Source of the DNA: an uncultured delta proteobacterium
GTDB lineage: Bacteria > Desulfobacterota > Desulfovibrionia > Desulfovibrionales > Desulfovibrionaceae
DNA: 64,000 nt
NCBI GenBank assembly: GCA_900079685.1
Contig: LT599018.1
Coordinates: 1 to 64,000 of the forward strand
Direction: 5' to 3'
Under the pieces are notes generated by a model, which was not told where the DNA came from, did no database searches, and was given only the letters and a program-made list of their open reading frames with translations. A program made the position numbers and the translations under genes. Of the stretch, positions 8,214-16,925 are shown piece after piece (the stretch's first letter is position 1; every line of letters starts with the position of its first letter).

Positions 8214-8269
8214 GGCTTTTCACTTGCCAGGGCAAGCGCCCCTTGGAAAGACATTTTTATTGCCAGGGG
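8183..8269 (+). repeat. Three copies of TTGCCAGGG in the dsrD-cbiA spacer
   Basis: TTGCCAGGG occurs at 8183-8191, 8224-8232 and 8260-8268, each followed by a purine-rich or GC-rich base run. Starts are 41 and 36 bases apart, so the copies are on roughly the same helix face only loosely. The first overlaps the right arm of the large palindrome. The rest of the 342-base spacer (8081-8422) holds no gene that I can support. Confidence 0.5.
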
Positions 8270-8422
8270 AACGAGCGTTTTTCGGGAAAGCCTTTCGGCG
8301 TTTTCTTGAATCTCTCGCGGCGGCAGTGTACAATAGTTCACGAGCCGTCGCTTTTTTTATGTCCCGCGCGTTCGGCCGCAACCGCCTTCCGGCATCATCT
8401 GGTGCCATAAAGGATTTCATCC

Positions 8423-9802
8423 ATGTCCATGCCCAGGCTTGTCGTCTCCGGCCTTTCCGGAGGCGCGGGCAAGACGACCGTCAGCCTCGGTCTCATCCGG
8501 GCCTTTACCCGCCAGAACATCCAGGTACACCCTTTTAAAAAGGGGCCGGATTACATCGATACCGCGTGGCTCGCCATGGCGGCGCACGGGAAAGCCAGCA
8601 CGCTCGATCCCTTTTTCTGCGACGCGGAGGGGTTGCGCCGCCACTTTTTTTCCCGGTCCGCCGGGGCGGACCTGGCGGTCATCGAAGGCAACCGGGGGCT
8701 TTTTGACGGGCGGGATCTGGCGGGCAGCGCCTCCACGGCGGAAGTGGCCCGCCATCTTGACGCGCCCGTTTTGCTGGTGGTGGATATCACCAAAATGACC
8801 AGAACCGCGGCCGCGCTGGTTGCCGGGTGCAAGAATTTCCCGGGAGGCGAGCGCATTGCCGGGGTTATCCTGAACCGGGCAGGCACGGCCCGCCATGCCG
8901 CCCTTGCCAAACGGGCCGTGGAAGAGCTGGCCGGGGTGCCGGTGTTCGGCGTTTTGCCGCGCCTGGACGCGCCGCCGATTTGCGAGCGCCGCGCCGGGCT
9001 GGTCACGGTCGGCATGGACGACGCGGCGGACAAGACCCTGGACGGTATCGCGGACGTCATTTGCGACCATACGGACCTTGAGGCGATTCTCTCGGTCACG
9101 CGCGATGTCGCCGTCCACGACCTCGACGGTCTTCTTGAGCCCGTCATATTCCCTGTTCCGTCGGTCCGCATCGGGGTGGTCCGCGACGGCGCGCTCTGGC
9201 AGTACTATGACGAAAACCTTGAGGCGCTCCGCATGGCCGGGGCGGAGCTTGTTTTTGTCTCGCTGCTGGACGGCGGCCCCTGGCCCGATATCGACGGGCT
9301 GTACCTCGGCGGCGGCGATCTCTCCCCGCACGCCGCCGCCCTTGCGGCCGATACCGGCAGGCAGGCCGCCGTCAGGGCGCTGGTGGAGGCCGGCATGCCG
9401 GTATATGCGGAGCATTCCGGGTATTTTTATTGCGGCCGGACCTTTACCAGCGGCGGCGTTTCCCACGCCATGGCCGGTATCTTTCCCGTCACGGCGGCCG
9501 TTACCGAAAAACCGGCCCGCCTCGGGTACATGGAAGCCGTGGTCACGCGCGATACGCCGTTTTTCCCGGCGAACTTCCGCTGTAAAGGGCATGAGTACCA
9601 CTACGCCAATCTGGCCGTGGACGGTTCCGGCAATGCGGCGCTCCGGAAAAAAGCCGGGGGAGGGGCCATTGATGTGCCCGACGGTCTGGTGTACAAGTCT
9701 GCCTTTGGCTCGTCCATGCAGATTTTCGCGCCGGCGGTGCCCGAATGGGCGCCGGGGTTTGTCCGGGCGGCGAAAGCCTGGCGAAGCGGCGGCGGAAGCT
9801 GA
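8423..9802 (+). CDS. CbiA/CobB-family (DsrN-like) amidase lacking the glutaminase cysteine
   Basis: A 459-residue protein of the cobyrinate a,c-diamide synthase family, which amidates acetate side chains of tetrapyrroles using ATP and glutamine. Beside dsrABD, its likely job is amidation of the siroheme of sulfite reductase (the role proposed for DsrN). The N-terminal ATP domain is intact: P-loop SGGAGKTT (12-19) and EGNRGLFDG (88-96). The C-terminal amidotransferase domain is unusual. The nucleophile motif YAECGG reads YAEHSG (328-333), so the catalytic Cys is replaced by H331. The later GHEYHY motif (389-394) is kept. It may use free ammonia or a separate glutaminase. The methyltransferase gene follows 7 bp later. 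Confidence 0.88.
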   Translation: MSMPRLVVSGLSGGAGKTTVSLGLIRAFTRQNIQVHPFKKGPDYIDTAWLAMAAHGKASTLDPFFCDAEGLRRHFFSRSAGADLAVIEGNRGLFDGRDLAGSASTAEVARHLDAPVLLVVDITKMTRTAAALVAGCKNFPGGERIAGVILNRAGTARHAALAKRAVEELAGVPVFGVLPRLDAPPICERRAGLVTVGMDDAADKTLDGIADVICDHTDLEAILSVTRDVAVHDLDGLLEPVIFPVPSVRIGVVRDGALWQYYDENLEALRMAGAELVFVSLLDGGPWPDIDGLYLGGGDLSPHAAALAADTGRQAAVRALVEAGMPVYAEHSGYFYCGRTFTSGGVSHAMAGIFPVTAAVTEKPARLGYMEAVVTRDTPFFPANFRCKGHEYHYANLAVDGSGNAALRKKAGGGAIDVPDGLVYKSAFGSSMQIFAPAVPEWAPGFVRAAKAWRSGGGS

Positions 9803-9809
9803 CCGGCGG

Positions 9810-10511
9810 ATGCAAACACCAACCATATCATTGCAGATGGCCCCATATTCCCGTTATACTCCGGATATCACGGTTCCCGCCTGCGGGCGTGACTGGATTT
9901 TGCACCGCCCGGCGGACCTTGAAACGTTGTGGGATTCCATCACGGATGACGAGTTCGGCGATGACGAGCGGCTGCCGTACTGGGTGGAGCTCTGGCCCGC
10001 GTCCATAGCCCTGGCGGATTGGCTGGCGGACAATAAAGACCGGCTGCGCGGCAAGCTCTGTCTTGACATGGGCTGCGGCCTCGGGCTTTCCGCCATGGCC
10101 GCGTCCGCCGCCGGGGCCAAAGTGCTGGCCATGGACTACGAGGAAGAGGCCTTGCGCTACGCGCGCAAAAACGCCGATTCCAACAAGGTGCCGCAACCCC
10201 TCTGGGCCGTCATGGACTGGCGGTACCCGGCCGTCGCGGCTGGAACCGCCGCGTTTATCTGGGGCGGGGACATCATGTACGAGCGCCGGTTCGTGGACCC
10301 TGTCCTGCGGTTCATCAAGCACTCTCTGGCGCCGGGCGGCACGGTCTGGATGGCGGAACCCAACCGCGATGTGTACCAGTACTTCCGCTCGGCCCTGTTC
10401 CACGACAACTGGACGGCGAGGCCCGTGTACACGGGCCGCCTGCCCGCGATATACATTCAGCCGGAGCGCGTCTCCGTTACCCTTTGGGAAATTTCACGGG
10501 GGATGTCATGA
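9810..10511 (+). CDS. SAM-dependent methyltransferase (Methyltransf_16/ETFB-lysine type)
   Basis: About 233 residues (or 224 from the ATG at 9837). The segment LPYWVELWPASIALADWL followed by LCLDMGCGLGLSAMAAS (motif I) and AMDYEEEAL is characteristic of the lysine/protein methyltransferase group that includes METTL-type and nicotinamide N-methyltransferase-like enzymes. The target is unknown. It lies 7 bp after the cbiA-like gene, and its stop overlaps the nikR start by ATGA, so the three genes form one operon behind dsrABD. A protein target linked to sulfite reduction or nickel metabolism is possible but speculative. Confidence 0.8.
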   Translation: MQTPTISLQMAPYSRYTPDITVPACGRDWILHRPADLETLWDSITDDEFGDDERLPYWVELWPASIALADWLADNKDRLRGKLCLDMGCGLGLSAMAASAAGAKVLAMDYEEEALRYARKNADSNKVPQPLWAVMDWRYPAVAAGTAAFIWGGDIMYERRFVDPVLRFIKHSLAPGGTVWMAEPNRDVYQYFRSALFHDNWTARPVYTGRLPAIYIQPERVSVTLWEISRGMS

Positions 10512-10927
10512 GCAGCACCGTCCGGTTCGGCGTTTCCATGGACGCGGATCTGTTAAGCGAATTTGACGCGTTTTGCGGCGCGCGGGGATACGATACCCGG
10601 TCCGAAGCGCTGCGCGACCTTATCCGGGACGCGCTGGTGGAAGAGCGGGGCACGCACGGGGATGCCATGGTCGCGGGCACGCTGACGCTCGTATACGACC
10701 ACCATAAGAGCGACCTGACCCAGCGCCTGACCGCAGCCCAGCACGACGCGCACCATCTTATCCTGGCGACGCTGCACGTGCACCTCGACCATTACAACTG
10801 CCTCGAGGTGCTGGCCCTGCGCGGCAAAAGCGGCGAGGTCAGGGTTCTTGCGGAGCAAATCCTCGCGGTCAAGGGCGTCAAGCACGGCAAGTTCGTGCAG
10901 ACGGCCACGGGCAAAGAGTTCAAGTAG
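10508..10927 (+). CDS. nikR: Nickel-responsive transcriptional regulator NikR
   Basis: 139 residues. The N-terminus is a ribbon-helix-helix DNA-binding domain ([18 protein letters not shown]...[13 protein letters not shown]). The C-terminal ACT-like nickel domain carries H79, H90, H92 and C98, which match the E. coli ligands H76, H87, H89 and C95 with a shift of three. It represses nickel uptake when nickel is plentiful; hydrogenases of sulfate reducers would be the downstream beneficiaries. The ATG overlaps the methyltransferase stop. I found no obvious NikR operator in the window, so its targets are elsewhere. Confidence 0.95.
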   Translation: MSSTVRFGVSMDADLLSEFDAFCGARGYDTRSEALRDLIRDALVEERGTHGDAMVAGTLTLVYDHHKSDLTQRLTAAQHDAHHLILATLHVHLDHYNCLEVLALRGKSGEVRVLAEQILAVKGVKHGKFVQTATGKEFK

Positions 10928-10986
10928 ACCGCATTTCCCTCAAAAAACATGGCGGCCGCGCGCCGGATTCAGGCGTATGCACACCA

Positions 10987-11003
10987 TGCGGGCACTCCCC
11001 GCA
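10987..11003 (+). other. Short hairpin in the folE2 leader
   Basis: TGCGGG and CCCGCA form a 6-bp stem with a 5-nt loop about 20 bases ahead of folE2. There is no T-run. It may be chance or a minor leader structure. The rest of the nikR-folE2 spacer (94 bases) shows no clear promoter or operator. Confidence 0.3.
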
Positions 11004-11021
11004 CATAAGCGAGAAACGGGT

Positions 11022-11825
11022 ATGACAGTAAAAATGAACCCCCTGCAAATGGCCGACGTGCAGAACGGCCCGGCGGGCGTGCCGCTTTCCATCGACACTG
11101 TCGGCGTCAAGGGGCTCAAGCTCCCCCTGGTGGTCAGCGACAGGGCCAGGGGCGCGCAGCATACCGTGGCGCTGGTCGATCTGGGGGTGGACCTGCCCGG
11201 CGAATTCAAGGGCACGCACATGAGCCGCTTCGTGGAAGCCCTGGAAGGCTGGAACGAAGAACTGAGCTTCAAGACCATGCGGACCCTTCTCGAGGATATG
11301 AAAACCCGGCTCATGGCCCGCAAGGCTTACGCCCGGTTCAGCTTTCCTTATTTTATCCGCAAGGCCGCGCCGGTTTCCGGCGTGTCCGGGCTCATGCCGT
11401 ACGAATGCACGCTTTCCGGGGAACTGGAGGAAGGCAAGCCCGAGATGCTCCTGGAAGTGACCGTGCCGGTCATGACCGTCTGCCCCTGTTCCAAGGCCAT
11501 AAGCCGCGAGGGCGCGCACAGCCAGCGCACGGAGATCCGCTTTGCCGTGCGCATGAACGCCTTTTGCTGGATAGAGGAGTGCGTGGACATGGCCGAAAAA
11601 GCCGGATCCTCCCCGGTATACCCGGTTCTGAAACGCGAGGACGAGAAGTTCGTCACGGAAAGCGCCTTTGCCAGGCCCATGTTCGTGGAGGACGTGGTGC
11701 GCGAGGTCGCGCGCCAGCTCGACGAGCACCCCCTGATAACCTGCTACGCCGTGGAAGTGGAAAGCCAGGAATCCATTCACGGGCATAACGCGTTCGCCAG
11801 AATGAGCCGCGACAAAAGAGCGTAG
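11022..11825 (+). CDS. folE2: GTP cyclohydrolase type IB
   Basis: A 267-residue FolE2 (GCYH-IB) enzyme, converting GTP to 7,8-dihydroneopterin triphosphate at the start of folate (and queuosine) synthesis. The signature [11 protein letters not shown] carries the metal-binding Cys (C154/C156 region), with GTHMSRF and [10 protein letters not shown] further motifs. FolE2 can use metals other than zinc, unlike FolE. The ATG at 11022 follows a GAGAAACGGG stretch; MNPLQ at 11034 is an alternative. The first bases of folP, later in the pathway, lie at the right end of the window. Confidence 0.95.
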   Translation: MTVKMNPLQMADVQNGPAGVPLSIDTVGVKGLKLPLVVSDRARGAQHTVALVDLGVDLPGEFKGTHMSRFVEALEGWNEELSFKTMRTLLEDMKTRLMARKAYARFSFPYFIRKAAPVSGVSGLMPYECTLSGELEEGKPEMLLEVTVPVMTVCPCSKAISREGAHSQRTEIRFAVRMNAFCWIEECVDMAEKAGSSPVYPVLKREDEKFVTESAFARPMFVEDVVREVARQLDEHPLITCYAVEVESQESIHGHNAFARMSRDKRA

Positions 11826-11903
11826 CGGCCTCCTGGACAAAGCGGTAATAGCGGCGTATATTCTTCCACGCTGGCCCGTTCCCGGGACGGCAGGGGGAAT
11901 TCC

Positions 11904-12284
11904 ATGCAGATAGGCAGCACAAACGCATCCGCTCTGAGCGCTTTCGGCGTGGATATGCTTGTGCGGGCGAATAACCTCGCCAACGTCAACACGCCCGGCT
12001 TCCAGGCGCAGAACCTGTCGCTCATGACGGGCACGGACGGGCAGGGCGTGCTGGTCGGCCTCATCAGCACGGACAAAACCCCGGGTCCGCCGGTTCCCGG
12101 CCTTGTCTCCATTACCGACGGCGGCCGGGAAGTGCTTTCCCAGGGGTACGTTGAGGGAAGCAACACGGATATCGCGCGGGAGTTCGTGCACATGATCGGC
12201 ACGCAACGCGCGTATGACGCCAATGCCGTCGCCATCCGGACCGTGGACGATATGACCGGCATGCTCCTGAATATGATGATCTAA
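11904..12284 (+). CDS. Flagellar rod/hook-type protein (FlgC-like, short)
   Basis: 126 residues. The N-terminus (SALSAFGVDMLVRANNLANVNTPGF) is the conserved rod/hook motif of FlgB/FlgC/FlgG-type axial proteins, and the C-terminus (YVEGSNTDIAREFVHMIGTQRAYDANA) is the matching C-terminal motif. The middle is much shorter than in FlgG or FlgE. These proteins form the axial rod and are exported by the flagellar type III system, so no signal peptide is expected. It stands alone, not in an flgBC-fliE operon, and is followed by a sigma-54 activator gene. AGGGGG precedes the ATG. Confidence 0.85.
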   Translation: MQIGSTNASALSAFGVDMLVRANNLANVNTPGFQAQNLSLMTGTDGQGVLVGLISTDKTPGPPVPGLVSITDGGREVLSQGYVEGSNTDIAREFVHMIGTQRAYDANAVAIRTVDDMTGMLLNMMI

Positions 12285-12503
12285 GCAGCGCTTTTTGCCT
12301 TCTCATAAGATATTTGTTTTGTAGTAAATCCGGGGGAAATCCTTCGGATTTTCTACATTTTTTCTAGAAAGGGGGGAAATTCCCTTGACTTTGCGTCATA
12401 AGATTGACACTCAGGATAGAAGTGTTTTTACTTCCAAATAGGCGTGTCCGTGTCGGATTCTTTCCGGCCACGAGAAAAGTGGAGGATAGAGGGGGATCGA
12501 GCC
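12285..12503 (+). other. AT-rich spacer before the sigma-54 activator
   Basis: No gene. The stretch contains two -35-like boxes, TTGACT (12384-12389) and TTGACA (12403-12408), without a convincing -10 at 16-18 bases. A small inverted pair AAATCC...GGATTT lies near 12328-12352. No sigma-54 promoter (TGGCAC-N5-TTGC) is present. The frame of the activator is open from a GTG at 12444, but no ribosome site is found there. Confidence 0.4.
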
Positions 12504-13730
12504 GTGGGCATAAAAACCGAGGGCATCATAGGGCAGAGCACAACGCTGAAAGAAGTTTTCCGGACGTTGGCCAAGGTTGCCCCGACGGACAGCACCGTCC
12601 TGGTCACGGGGGAATCGGGCACCGGCAAGGAGCTTCTCGTGCGCGCCCTGCACGATAACAGCCTGCGCAGCGACAAGCCGTTTATCCCCATCAACTGCGG
12701 CGCCATTCCCAAAGATCTGCTTGAATCGGAACTTTTCGGCCACGAAAAGGGCGCGTTCACCCATGCCATAAAAACCCGTCCGGGCCGCTTTGAAATGGCG
12801 GACGGCGGTACGATTTTCCTTGATGAAATAGGGGATATGGATCTTACCTTGCAGGTCAAGATCCTGCGCGTGCTCCAGGAAAAAGAGATCGAGCGCGTGG
12901 GCGGGAACGGGGTGAAAAAAGTGGACGTGCGCGTCGTCGCCGCCACGAACCGCGACCTGGAAGCCGAAGTCGCCGCCGGGCGGTTCCGTGAAGACCTGTA
13001 CTACCGTCTGAACGTCATTCCGCTGCATCTTCCGGCGCTTCGCGAACGCGGCGGCGATATCATGCTGCTGGTCGAGCATTTCCTGAAAAGTTTTTGCAAA
13101 AAGCGCAACCGCAGCCAGCTGACGGTTTCGCCGGATACGCGCAAGGCGCTGATGGCCTACTCCTGGCCCGGAAATATCCGTGAGCTGGAAAACTTCATGG
13201 AGCGCGTTTCCATTTTGTGCGAAGGCCCCATTGTGGCTGTGTCCGATCTGCCGCAAAAGCTTCTTGATTCCGTGGGCGATCTGGCGGGGTTGCCGGAGCA
13301 CGTTCCCCAGGCCGAAGAGCGGCACGAGCCGGAATGCGCGCCGTCCGCGCCGAGCGGGTCGTCCAGGCCGGGTGCTCCGTCCGGGCCTGGTGCTCCGTCT
13401 GGACCGGGTGCGCGGGATACCCATATGGACGAGCGGGCCATTCTGACGGGAGCCGCCCCCGCCCCCGGCCGGTCTTTGGCAAGCGAAGCCCCCGCCCGAC
13501 CTTTTGTGGGCGAAGCGCTCGCCGGACCCCATTTCGGCTTTATCTGGCCGACGCTCGAAATCCTCGACCAGAAGGGGATGGACCTCAAGGTGTTCCTGGA
13601 TACCGTGGAAGAGCGGCTCCTTGCCGAGGCGCTGCAACGCGCGGACGGCGTCAAGAATCAGGCGGCGGAAATTCTCGGCATCAAGCGGACGACGCTTATT
13701 GAAAAATTGAAAAAACGGAATATGGAATAG
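12504..13730 (+). CDS. Sigma-54-dependent transcriptional activator without receiver domain
   Basis: About 408 residues from the GTG at 12504, chosen because AGGGGG lies 8 bases upstream; a GTG at 12444 would add 20 residues but has no ribosome site. The protein starts directly with the AAA+ domain: Walker A GESGTGKE (36-43), Walker B GTIFLDE (102-108). The sigma-54-contact loop reads GAFTHA (83-88), not GAFTGA. A Pro/Gly/Ala-rich linker with PSGPGA repeats leads to a Fis-type helix-turn-helix ([23 protein letters not shown]). Regulation must come from another protein or from its level. Its place between a flagellar gene and a TPR gene, and the sigma-54 flagellin promoter at 27.1 kb, suggest a role in flagellar control. 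Confidence 0.9.
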   Translation: MGIKTEGIIGQSTTLKEVFRTLAKVAPTDSTVLVTGESGTGKELLVRALHDNSLRSDKPFIPINCGAIPKDLLESELFGHEKGAFTHAIKTRPGRFEMADGGTIFLDEIGDMDLTLQVKILRVLQEKEIERVGGNGVKKVDVRVVAATNRDLEAEVAAGRFREDLYYRLNVIPLHLPALRERGGDIMLLVEHFLKSFCKKRNRSQLTVSPDTRKALMAYSWPGNIRELENFMERVSILCEGPIVAVSDLPQKLLDSVGDLAGLPEHVPQAEERHEPECAPSAPSGSSRPGAPSGPGAPSGPGARDTHMDERAILTGAAPAPGRSLASEAPARPFVGEALAGPHFGFIWPTLEILDQKGMDLKVFLDTVEERLLAEALQRADGVKNQAAEILGIKRTTLIEKLKKRNME

Positions 13731-13831
13731 ATGGTTACGCAGAGAGCGGGTGCGGCTCGCCCGTCCCGCGACCATCACGTACGGAGGCGGTGCCGGCGGC
13801 GCACGGTTTTTGCATGAGGCATGCGGTGAAC

Positions 13832-16800
13832 ATGGCAATACGTACCGGTCTTTCTCGGGCCCTTTTTTCCCTGGCTATCGTAGCCGGACTGTGGGTGCAC
13901 GATGGCATCGCCACCACTGTGGGCTGGGAAGTATTGCCCGATCGCGACCGCGTGACCGTGAAGCTGAACCAGGAAGAAGGCTTTGCGGGAGACGTGACGC
14001 GCGTCAGCCGCACGGGGCTCCTCCTTGATCTCGGTGTGCCCACGGCGGGTATGGGGCAGGAACACGCCCCGGAAAACGCCAAATTTTTCGCCATGAGCGA
14101 ACCACGCGGCCGCGCGCTGGGCTTTTTTATGAAAACGGCCGCCTTCGGGTTTGTCGTCACGCGGCCCGATAGGCATACGGTCATCATCAACGCCTTCGCG
14201 GACCCTCTGGGTGAACGCTGGACCCCGCAAGGGCTTGCCGCCGAACCGCAGCCGGAAGAGACGCCGCCGCCGCGCCCGCAGCCCGCAACCGCCACGACGC
14301 CGTCCGGCGCGGCTTCGGCAGCGCTGCCGCCGTCCGCTCCCGGCAGCGCCGTGGCGGGCGCGTCCCCAACGGACGTTCCCGGCGTGGTGCGGGGCCGGAT
14401 CGGCAAGGCGCAGCCCGGCACGCCGGAGGTTACCGCCACCGAGGCGCGGGCGTCCGCACTCCCGCCCCCTGAAAAAGAAGAGAGAAAACCGGCGGATCTT
14501 CACGCCTCGCGCCCCGGCGACCAGAATACGGAAGCGCCCGGCGGGAAGCTGTCCCCGCTTGAGGGACGCCCCGGCAGCGGCACGACGACGTTCCGGTCGC
14601 GGATCAACCCCGGCAGCTCCGCCGATTGGGACGATATGCAGGCCGCGCAGTCCGGGCAATCCGGGCAGTCCTCGCAATCAGAACAGTTGGCGCAATCCGC
14701 GCAGCCCGAGCAAGCGGGGCAGGCAGCGTCGAAGGAACCGTCCTCTCCCGCCGGGACTTCCCATGCGCCGCAACCCGCGGCGGCCGGGAAGACGGAACAT
14801 GCTCCGGCGGCGGCGAAGGTTCCTGAAAAAATTTATGTGGACAAGGACGGCAAACCCGTCCCGCCGCCGCCGGACGCGGCCCAGGTCCTGTCCGATATCC
14901 GCGCGGACATGGCGGGGCTTAATTTCAAGGGAGCCCTGGAAAAGGTCGAATCGCTTCTGCAGCACCCGGAACTGACCCGTGAGCAGACGGAAGAGGTGCT
15001 GCACCTGTATTCGGAAATGCTTTTCGTGGTCAACCAGGGCAATCTGGCGGAAAAGTACGACGCCATCACCTCCGCCACGGTGACGGCCATGAACTACAAC
15101 CCCGACTCGCCGCGTAACGCCGCCGCGTATCTGCGGCTCGGTTACATCAACCTGAAGGTCGGCAACACGGTCGAGGCCAGCGCCTATTTTACCCGGCTGC
15201 GCCGCCAGTATCCCAGGGATGAAAGCATCCCGCTGACGTACTATTACTGGGGCGAATATTACTATGGCCGCAACGAAATGCAGCAGGCCGCCGACGAGTT
15301 TCAGTATATCATCAGCAATTACTCGGGCAGCAAATACGCCCGGGACGCGGCCGTGGGGCTTGCGCGCGCGTATTCCGCCCTGGGGTATTTCCAGGAAGCG
15401 TACGACATTATCGATTACATAGACCGCCGGTGGCCCCGGTTGTATCTGGAATCCCCGCCGGTCCTCGAACTGATGGGCGATGTCGGGTACCGTCTGGGCA
15501 ATCTTGATTTCGCCCTGGAACGGTACATGATCTATTACAACCTTATGCCGGACGGGCCCACCGCGGACGTTATCCTGACGCGCATCGGCGACGTTTTCGC
15601 CCGCCAGCGCCAGCTTGCCCCGGCCAAGGAAGCGTATACCAGAGCGGAAACCTTGTTCCCTGACAGGGACGGCGGTCTTGTTGCCATGATGCGCCTTGCG
15701 GAAACCGGCATCAACGATGCGCCGGAACTCGCGACCATGATGACGGTGTTTCAGGGAACGCGGAATTTCAAAACAGCCGACATTTATCGGAAAATTATTA
15801 AGGACCACCCGTCAAGCGAGCTGGTTCCCCTGGCGCAGCTCAAACTCGCCATGTGGTATCTTGCCAACAACCGGTATGAGGATGCCCTTGCGCAGTGCAC
15901 GGAGTTGGCCCAAAAATTCCCGAAGCACGAGCTCGTGCCGCGCGCCGAGGAAGTCGCCATGAAGGCCTTTTCCGCTCTGGCGGCTGAAAGCGCCCAGCGT
16001 AACCGCTCCGGCCAGGTTCTCGCCAACTGGCAGAACAATCCGCTCTTGCAGAAACAGGAGGAGAGCATGCCGACGGAAAGCCGCCTGGCGCTCGCCAACA
16101 GCATGTGGCAGCAGCGGGACCCGGACGGCGCGCTGAAGATGATCGCCCCCATGTTCCTCGGGGCCAAAGATCCCCAGTATTCCGAACAGGCGCTGTTGCT
16201 CGCCCTGATTATCAACCTTGACAATGACCAGTGGGAAGCCATTGAAAAACTGGGCGAGCAGGTCGCCCTGTGGGAATTGACGGCCAAAGCCAGGTTGCAG
16301 CTTGATTACGCCCTGGCGTTGTCGCGGGAGAATCTGGGCAAAAGCCGGGAGGCGGAACCTCTCTGGTCGCGCGTGGCCGCAACGGGCAAACTGGATGAAA
16401 AGCAGCAGGCCTATGCCGAGTATTTCCTTGCGAAGGACGCCGAGAACGACCGCAAGCTGCAAGATGCCTATACCTATGGCCGGAGCGCCTTGAACCGGTT
16501 TCTCGCCATAGCCCAGAAAGACCCGCAACATGCGGATACCGGCAAGATCAACTCCCTCCTCTCGTCGCTCATGGATATCAGCGAAACGTCGGGCCGGTTC
16601 GCCGAGGCTCTGGATTACGCCAACCGGTACATGGCCAACCTTGCTCCCGCCGATCCGCAACGCCAGGGGTTGTTGTTCCGTATCGCGGGCATCTACAGAA
16701 AGCAGGGGAATACGCCGGAATGGCGCAAGGCGTTGCAACAGCTCGCGGAGCAATACCCGGACAGTGTTCACGGCCGGGCGGCGGCGTCCACACTGCGCAG

Positions 16801-16852
16801 CTCGCGGTTGACGGAAGACGCCGCGCAGTTTGCTCCCGGCGGGCAGCTCTAA
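13832..16852 (+). CDS. Large periplasmic TPR protein with AMIN-like N-terminus
   Basis: About 1006 residues. A signal-peptide-like start (MAIRTGLSRALFSLAIVAGLW) is followed by a beta-rich domain of about 120 residues that resembles AMIN-type domains (GWEVLPDRDRVTVKL ... FGFVVTRPDRHTVIINAF). A Pro/Ala-rich stretch and a Gln/Ser-rich run (about residues 265-300, QSGQSGQSSQ type) act as a linker. The C-terminal two thirds consist of many TPR-like helices (AAYLRLGYINLKVGNTVEASAYF and similar). Such proteins scaffold envelope or secretion complexes. The frame is open to 13790, and an ATG at 13814 is also possible. Co-direction with the sigma-54 activator hints at an envelope or flagellar role; function unproven. 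Confidence 0.8.
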   Translation: MAIRTGLSRALFSLAIVAGLWVHDGIATTVGWEVLPDRDRVTVKLNQEEGFAGDVTRVSRTGLLLDLGVPTAGMGQEHAPENAKFFAMSEPRGRALGFFMKTAAFGFVVTRPDRHTVIINAFADPLGERWTPQGLAAEPQPEETPPPRPQPATATTPSGAASAALPPSAPGSAVAGASPTDVPGVVRGRIGKAQPGTPEVTATEARASALPPPEKEERKPADLHASRPGDQNTEAPGGKLSPLEGRPGSGTTTFRSRINPGSSADWDDMQAAQSGQSGQSSQSEQLAQSAQPEQAGQAASKEPSSPAGTSHAPQPAAAGKTEHAPAAAKVPEKIYVDKDGKPVPPPPDAAQVLSDIRADMAGLNFKGALEKVESLLQHPELTREQTEEVLHLYSEMLFVVNQGNLAEKYDAITSATVTAMNYNPDSPRNAAAYLRLGYINLKVGNTVEASAYFTRLRRQYPRDESIPLTYYYWGEYYYGRNEMQQAADEFQYIISNYSGSKYARDAAVGLARAYSALGYFQEAYDIIDYIDRRWPRLYLESPPVLELMGDVGYRLGNLDFALERYMIYYNLMPDGPTADVILTRIGDVFARQRQLAPAKEAYTRAETLFPDRDGGLVAMMRLAETGINDAPELATMMTVFQGTRNFKTADIYRKIIKDHPSSELVPLAQLKLAMWYLANNRYEDALAQCTELAQKFPKHELVPRAEEVAMKAFSALAAESAQRNRSGQVLANWQNNPLLQKQEESMPTESRLALANSMWQQRDPDGALKMIAPMFLGAKDPQYSEQALLLALIINLDNDQWEAIEKLGEQVALWELTAKARLQLDYALALSRENLGKSREAEPLWSRVAATGKLDEKQQAYAEYFLAKDAENDRKLQDAYTYGRSALNRFLAIAQKDPQHADTGKINSLLSSLMDISETSGRFAEALDYANRYMANLAPADPQRQGLLFRIAGIYRKQGNTPEWRKALQQLAEQYPDSVHGRAAASTLRSSRLTEDAAQFAPGGQL

Positions 16853-16893
16853 TCCGTTTCCTCATAAAAGGCGAAATCCGGCACAGCCTGGAG

Positions 16894-16925
16894 GGCAAAA
16901 AGACCGTAGTGTGAACAGGCCCTAA
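16894..16925. repeat. 32-nt dispersed repeat, copy 2 (3' end of dtd)
   Basis: Matches 3869-3900 with two differences. As in the first copy, it lies between convergent genes, and the complement of the TAG stop of the leftward gene (here dtd) is inside it. The sequence continues to differ outside the 32 bases, so the repeat has sharp limits. Confidence 0.75.
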
